The position numbers and the translations under genes were made by a program. DNA of 64,000 nucleotides from Microcaldota archaeon (GTDB lineage: Archaea > Micrarchaeota > Micrarchaeia > Anstonellales > JAHKLY01): assembly GCA_020854825.1 (NCBI GenBank), contig JAHKLY010000001.1, forward strand, positions 1-64,000, given 5' to 3'. Below the pieces are notes generated by a model that had not been told where the DNA came from, searched no databases, and saw nothing but the letters and a program-made list of their open reading frames with translations. Below, in pieces: positions 60,565 to 64,000 of this stretch. Numbering within the stretch: the stretch's first letter is position 1; every line of letters begins with the position of its first letter.

Positions 60565-61893
60565 ATGGTAGACTTAGGAAAAGGACTTAGAAACGCATTA
60601 GCTAAAATAACAGGCGCATCAATAGTTGATGAAAAAGCAGTTAAAGAACTAGTAAAAGAACTACAAAGAGTCCTTATTTCAAATGATGTAAATGTAAAAC
60701 TTGTTTTTGAATTAACAAAAGAAATTGAAAAAAAAGCATTGGATGCAGAACTTTTAAAAGGACTTTCAATGCGTGAACATGTTGTAAAAGTAGTTTATGA
60801 AGAATTAGCAAATTTATTAGGTAAAGATTACAAACCAGAATTAAAAAAACAAAGAATAATGGTACAAGGATTATTTGGTAGTGGAAAAACCACTTCAGTC
60901 GGTAAAATGGCATTATTTTATAAGAAAAAAGGTTTATCAACTGCGTTAATTGCATGTGATGTAGAAAGACCTGCAGCTTATGAACAATTAGAACAATTAT
61001 CTAAACAAGTTAATTGCGCATTTTATGGAATTAAAGGAGAAACAGATGTTAAAAAAATAATTAAATATGCGTTAGAAAAAACAAAAGAAGATATTTTAAT
61101 TTTAGACTCAGCAGGAAGAAGTGCATTTGATGAAAGACTAACTGAAGAACTTAAAAAAATAGTTGATGCATATAATCCAGATAAAAAATTCTTAGTTATA
61201 TCCGCAGATATAGGTCAAGTTGCTGGAAAACAAGCTGAACAATTTAATAATTCAGTAGGAATAGACGGAGTAATAATAACAAAAATGGATGGTAGTGCAA
61301 AAGGAGGCGGTGCATTAAGTGCAGTCTCAGTTTCAAATTCTAATATAGCATTTATAGGATATGGAGAAAAAATGGAAGATTTAGAACCTTTTGATTCTAA
61401 AAAATTCGTTGGCAGACTTTTAGGTTTCCCAGATTTAGAAACATTAATGGAAAAAGCAAAAACAATTGCTGAAGAACAACAAATGGATCCTGAAAAATTA
61501 CTGGAACAGGAATTAACTTTGAAAACATTTTATGAACAATTAAAAGCAGCAAAAAAAATGGGTCCCTTAGGAAAAGTATTAGGTATGATGGGTGCACCTG
61601 ATGTACCAAAAGAATTTGTTGAACAAAGTGAAGGTAAAATGAAAAAATATGAATCTGTTATTAATTCCTTAACAGAAGAAGAAAAAAACGACTATAATTT
61701 ATTGAAAAAAAGTAGTACAAGAATACAAAGAATATCAAAAGGAGCGGGTGTTTCTGTTGAAGATGTTAAAACTCTGTTAAGAGAATTTGAAAAAGCAAAA
61801 AAAATGATGAACCTGTTTAAGAAAAATCGTGGTATGCGCGGAAAAATAGAAAAAATGATGAAATCAGGCAATTTCAAACTACCTGGAATGTAA
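60565..61893 (+). CDS. srp54: signal recognition particle 54-kDa protein
   Basis: A 442-aa SRP GTPase. N domain to about residue 90; G domain with GLFGSGKTTSVGKMA (G1, near 103), ACDVERPAAYEQL, DSAGRSAFDERL (G3) and TKMDGSAKGGGAL (G4); the Met-rich M domain from about 300 (MGPLGKVLGMMGAP, MRGKIEKMMKSG) binds signal peptides and 7S RNA. Length is normal. Its receptor FtsY is in the same window at 55.8-57.2 kb. The gene is divergent from the tRNA-Ile gene. Confidence 0.97.
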   Translation: MVDLGKGLRNALAKITGASIVDEKAVKELVKELQRVLISNDVNVKLVFELTKEIEKKALDAELLKGLSMREHVVKVVYEELANLLGKDYKPELKKQRIMVQGLFGSGKTTSVGKMALFYKKKGLSTALIACDVERPAAYEQLEQLSKQVNCAFYGIKGETDVKKIIKYALEKTKEDILILDSAGRSAFDERLTEELKKIVDAYNPDKKFLVISADIGQVAGKQAEQFNNSVGIDGVIITKMDGSAKGGGALSAVSVSNSNIAFIGYGEKMEDLEPFDSKKFVGRLLGFPDLETLMEKAKTIAEEQQMDPEKLLEQELTLKTFYEQLKAAKKMGPLGKVLGMMGAPDVPKEFVEQSEGKMKKYESVINSLTEEEKNDYNLLKKSSTRIQRISKGAGVSVEDVKTLLREFEKAKKMMNLFKKNRGMRGKIEKMMKSGNFKLPGM

Positions 61894-61917
61894 AATAAAA
61901 AAAATTAGGAGAAGAAA

Positions 61918-62649
61918 TTATCTTTTTCTTCTTGCGCTTTCTTTTTCAATTAATTCAGATAAAGTTTCTTTTCTTATAAATCTTCTTCCACCAATTTTCT
62001 CATGTGGAATTCTTCCTCTATCCAATCTTCTTTCAAATGCATTTCTTTTAATTTTTAACCCATTTTTAGATAATTCCTTTATTGAACCTGCAACATCATA
62101 ATAATTATCTGCTACATGTGTTAAGCTATCTATTGCATCTCTTGGAATCCATCTTTGAGTTCCTATTTTTACTGAAGGAATTGATCTTTTTTCTACTCTG
62201 CCTATAAATGCTCTAAAGTTAATATTTTCGTGTTTTTTTAAAGTAGTATATGCTTGTCTTACTGTATAAAATTTGTTGTATAACTGAACCCAGTCTTGTA
62301 AAACTAATGAAGGGATGTATCTTTTTCTGCCAACTTTTACAGAATATAAACTTTTTCTTTCAATTCTGCCACCAAATGCCCTAAATGAAATTTCAACACC
62401 ACTTTTTTTAACTTTATCAAATGCTTCTTCTAAAGTGTATAATCCTAATCCTTTTAATTTTCTTTTTTCTGCTCTTCTTTGTTTTTGTAAATCTTGTGCA
62501 GTTTTAACAACTGTTGCTACATTTAAATATAATTCTTTTTCTCTATCTTTTCTTTCTTTTTTTATTTTTGCAGGTTTGATTCGCTTAAGTTTTTCAACTT
62601 CTAAATCTTTTTTCATTTTTTTTAATTCAATTACTTTTTTACGTGGCAT
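61918..62649 (-). CDS. protein with three tandem excisionase/MerR-like helix-turn-helix repeats
   Basis: A 243-aa highly basic protein. A Lys/Arg/Glu-rich helical N-terminus (to about residue 70) is followed by three ~55-residue repeats, each with a helix-turn-helix and a wing ending in a basic strand: FRAFGGRIERKSLYSVKVGR, FRAFIGRVEKRSIPSVKIGT and RNAFERRLDRGRIPHEKIGG. The S-x-K-x-G-x-x-R/Y-I-P pattern is that of excisionase-type (HTH_17) domains, but three in a row is unusual. ATG 62649 follows GGGGTGAAA. It is convergent with srp54. Confidence 0.75.
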   Translation of the reverse strand: MPRKKVIELKKMKKDLEVEKLKRIKPAKIKKERKDREKELYLNVATVVKTAQDLQKQRRAEKRKLKGLGLYTLEEAFDKVKKSGVEISFRAFGGRIERKSLYSVKVGRKRYIPSLVLQDWVQLYNKFYTVRQAYTTLKKHENINFRAFIGRVEKRSIPSVKIGTQRWIPRDAIDSLTHVADNYYDVAGSIKELSKNGLKIKRNAFERRLDRGRIPHEKIGGRRFIRKETLSELIEKESARRKR

Positions 62650-62751
62650 AAATTTCACCCCTAATACACAATATTATTGTATCACACACTCTTTTTAATA
62701 CTTTGTATTTCTTCAGTATACTTTATATATCTTTCTGCTAACTATTCTAAT

Positions 62752-63612
62752 ATGATAGACTTATTCTATACAAATTTAACAATGAACTATGAAATCCTAA
62801 GAATATTATTTGCAGTAATTGGAACATCTATATCTGCATATTTTGATATTTTTAATAAAAAAAACATACCTGATTTAGTACTTTATATCTTTCTTGTATT
62901 ATCTTTAATAATTGTTTTTATTGATTTCAATCTAACATTAATAATATATTCAATTGGATGTGCGCTTATTGTTGGTATAATAGGTTATTTATTTTATAAA
63001 GCAGGACAAATAGGGGGAGCTGATGTTTTTATATTGTGCTCTTTAGCATTATTGTTGCCCGTACAACCAAAACTATTTGGGAATACTAGTAATATCAATT
63101 TACCCTTCATTTTTTCAATAATTTCAGTAGCAGGATTTGTATTTATCATATATGTACTGTTTAAGTACACGCCTATGGTTCTTAAAAGAAAAGAAAAAAT
63201 TGAATTAAAAAGAATAATTTATTCTTTACCGCTTATTTGTATTTTTTTAATATTTATATTGCTGTCAAAGAAGATAGATTTACCTGCAATATATTTAATT
63301 TTGATTGGTTTTTTAATTTGTGTTTCTATATATTTTTCAATATTTAAAGAACGTTTTATGAAAACATTAATAGAAAAAATACCTTTAAATAAAATAGAAA
63401 ACGAAGATGTTATTGCAATTGAGTATATGAATAAGAAAATTGTTGAAAAATACAATATACCTAGGGTAGTCTCTAGTTCTGATTTAAAAAGATTAAAAAA
63501 CGCAAAAATTTCAAAATATCCTGTTTATACTAAATTGCCTATGTTTGTCCCATTTATATTAATTGGATTGTTATTTTCATTATATTTTGGAAGCCTTTTA
63601 TTCTTATTTTAA
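62752..63612 (+). CDS. archaeal prepilin peptidase (A24, PibD/FlaK-like)
   Basis: A 286-aa membrane aspartyl protease with about eight helices. The two catalytic aspartates are Asp32 (SAYFDIFNKKNIPD) and Asp91 in the GxGD-like motif GQIGGADVF. It removes the short basic leader from class III prepilins, so the protein at 28909-29469 is a likely substrate. A cytosolic insert near residues 205-250 (LNKIENEDVIAIEYMNKK) is also seen in FlaK-type enzymes. A TATA-like TTTATATATC precedes the ATG at 62752 closely. Confidence 0.88.
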   Translation: MIDLFYTNLTMNYEILRILFAVIGTSISAYFDIFNKKNIPDLVLYIFLVLSLIIVFIDFNLTLIIYSIGCALIVGIIGYLFYKAGQIGGADVFILCSLALLLPVQPKLFGNTSNINLPFIFSIISVAGFVFIIYVLFKYTPMVLKRKEKIELKRIIYSLPLICIFLIFILLSKKIDLPAIYLILIGFLICVSIYFSIFKERFMKTLIEKIPLNKIENEDVIAIEYMNKKIVEKYNIPRVVSSSDLKRLKNAKISKYPVYTKLPMFVPFILIGLLFSLYFGSLLFLF

Positions 63613-64000
63613 ATAAATAAAAACCCTAATATCAAACCTATAATTGCACAAATAATATTGGTTGTCATTTTTGTTCCTATGCCTTTTTCTTCAAAAACCC
63701 CAAATATGGAATCAACAACAGATCCCGAAAATCCAATCCCCCCTATTAAAAGAACACTCCATAAGTTATATTCTTCAAAAAACAATAATGCAGACATACC
63801 TATCAATAGTGCTCCTACTAAAGACATCCATGTTCCAAATAAACTAATTGCTCCGCTTGTTCCTCGTTTTGTTTTCTTAAAATCTCTAAGATCTATTGGA
63901 TCCTCTCCTAAAATTCCTAATTCAGATGCAAATTTATCAGACATTACTGCTGCTACTGCACCTATAAATGCTCCGGGAGAAATTAAAGCTCCAATTAAAG
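63609..64000 (-). CDS. DUF92 (TMEM19-like) membrane protein, 5' end outside the window
   Basis: The C-terminal ~130 residues of a membrane protein, open to the window edge. The frame continues upstream of Met 63944 (LIGALISPGAFIGAVAAV), so that Met is internal. The segment GAVAAVMSDKFASELG and SGAISLFGTWMSLVGALLIG match the conserved end of DUF92/TMEM19 proteins, a family that includes phytyl-phosphate kinase homologues. Its stop overlaps the prepilin peptidase stop by four bases in convergent orientation. Confidence 0.85.
   Translation of the reverse strand, partial: LIGALISPGAFIGAVAAVMSDKFASELGILGEDPIDLRDFKKTKRGTSGAISLFGTWMSLVGALLIGMSALLFFEEYNLWSVLLIGGIGFSGSVVDSIFGVFEEKGIGTKMTTNIICAIIGLILGFLFI

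Overview
The window is archaeal, from an AT-rich genome whose gene complement and style point to a DPANN-type organism (Woesearchaeota/Pacearchaeota-like; the lineage is inferred). Archaeal markers are deoxyhypusine synthase, Trm1, ribosomal proteins S8e, S19e, L31e, L39e and LX, eIF6, prefoldin alpha, SRP54/FtsY, RNase P protein 4, aEF-1 beta, GGGP synthase, archaeal TrpRS, endonuclease Q, a Cgi121-type KEOPS subunit, tRNA introns with bulge-helix-bulge (BHB) structure, GGTGAT/GAGGTG ribosome binding sites, and TATA boxes close to start codons. Many proteins are K/E-rich, and several surface proteins are of unknown function. TGA is used as a stop, so the standard code applies.

Layout. 1-4.4 kb is an accessory strip: a papain-like surface protease with a GC-rich catalytic core set in AT-rich flanks, a decayed tyrosine-recombinase tail, and three unknown exported or membrane-anchored ORFs, two of which may be one frameshifted gene. 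4.5-8.1 kb holds deoxyhypusine synthase, a PLP decarboxylase, a nucleotidyltransferase and an MscS channel. 8.1-10 kb is a small accessory island with a ParD/RelE-like toxin-antitoxin pair, an ASCH protein and a GNAT enzyme. 10-20.5 kb has endonuclease Q, an intergenic array of palindromes, scpA/scpB/hisS/exchanger, a KaiC-like ATPase with trpS, trm1 and rps8e. 20.5-29.5 kb carries a KEOPS subunit followed by a type IV pilus-like locus (ATPase, unknown linker protein, two platform proteins, prepilin) preceded by a divergent pair of unusual winged-helix proteins, one with four repeats and one with a very long coiled coil. A matching prepilin peptidase lies far away at 62.7 kb.

29.5-38.4 kb contains phosphoglycerate mutase, a surface operon (TRAM protein, NHL protein, 11-repeat Cys-rich lipoprotein), AMMECR1, apt, a cDPG synthetase-like protein, pth2 and a small four-helix membrane protein with a palindromic promoter. 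38.4-50.6 kb is the least explained region: two paralogous two-gene cassettes of helical-repeat proteins, the vestige of a third copy, and a two-gene operon of large unknown proteins (672 and 844 aa), interleaved with Rad50, aEF-1 beta, a four-CxxC zinc protein, two tRNAs and a stand-alone NFACT-R protein.

50.7-55.8 kb holds a sugar-nucleotide epimerase-like SDR, GGGP synthase, and Fe-S genes (cysteine desulfurase, IscU, ferredoxin) with a nitroreductase. 55.8-64 kb is a translation and secretion block: ftsY, pfdA, rplX, eif6, rpl31e, rpl39e, a PDCD5-like gene, rps19e, rnp4, a tRNA, srp54, a triple excisionase-like helix-turn-helix protein, prepilin peptidase and the start of a DUF92 protein.

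The most striking single object is the tRNA at 60235-60466 on the minus strand. It folds as tRNA-Ile with a genomically encoded UAU anticodon once three introns (D loop 40 nt, anticodon loop 51 nt, T loop 66 nt) are removed. This implies AUA decoding without agmatidine and a splicing endonuclease of broad specificity. The strongest candidates for an undescribed system are the duplicated helical-repeat cassettes with the 672/844-aa operon, and the pilus-linked winged-helix/coiled-coil pair.
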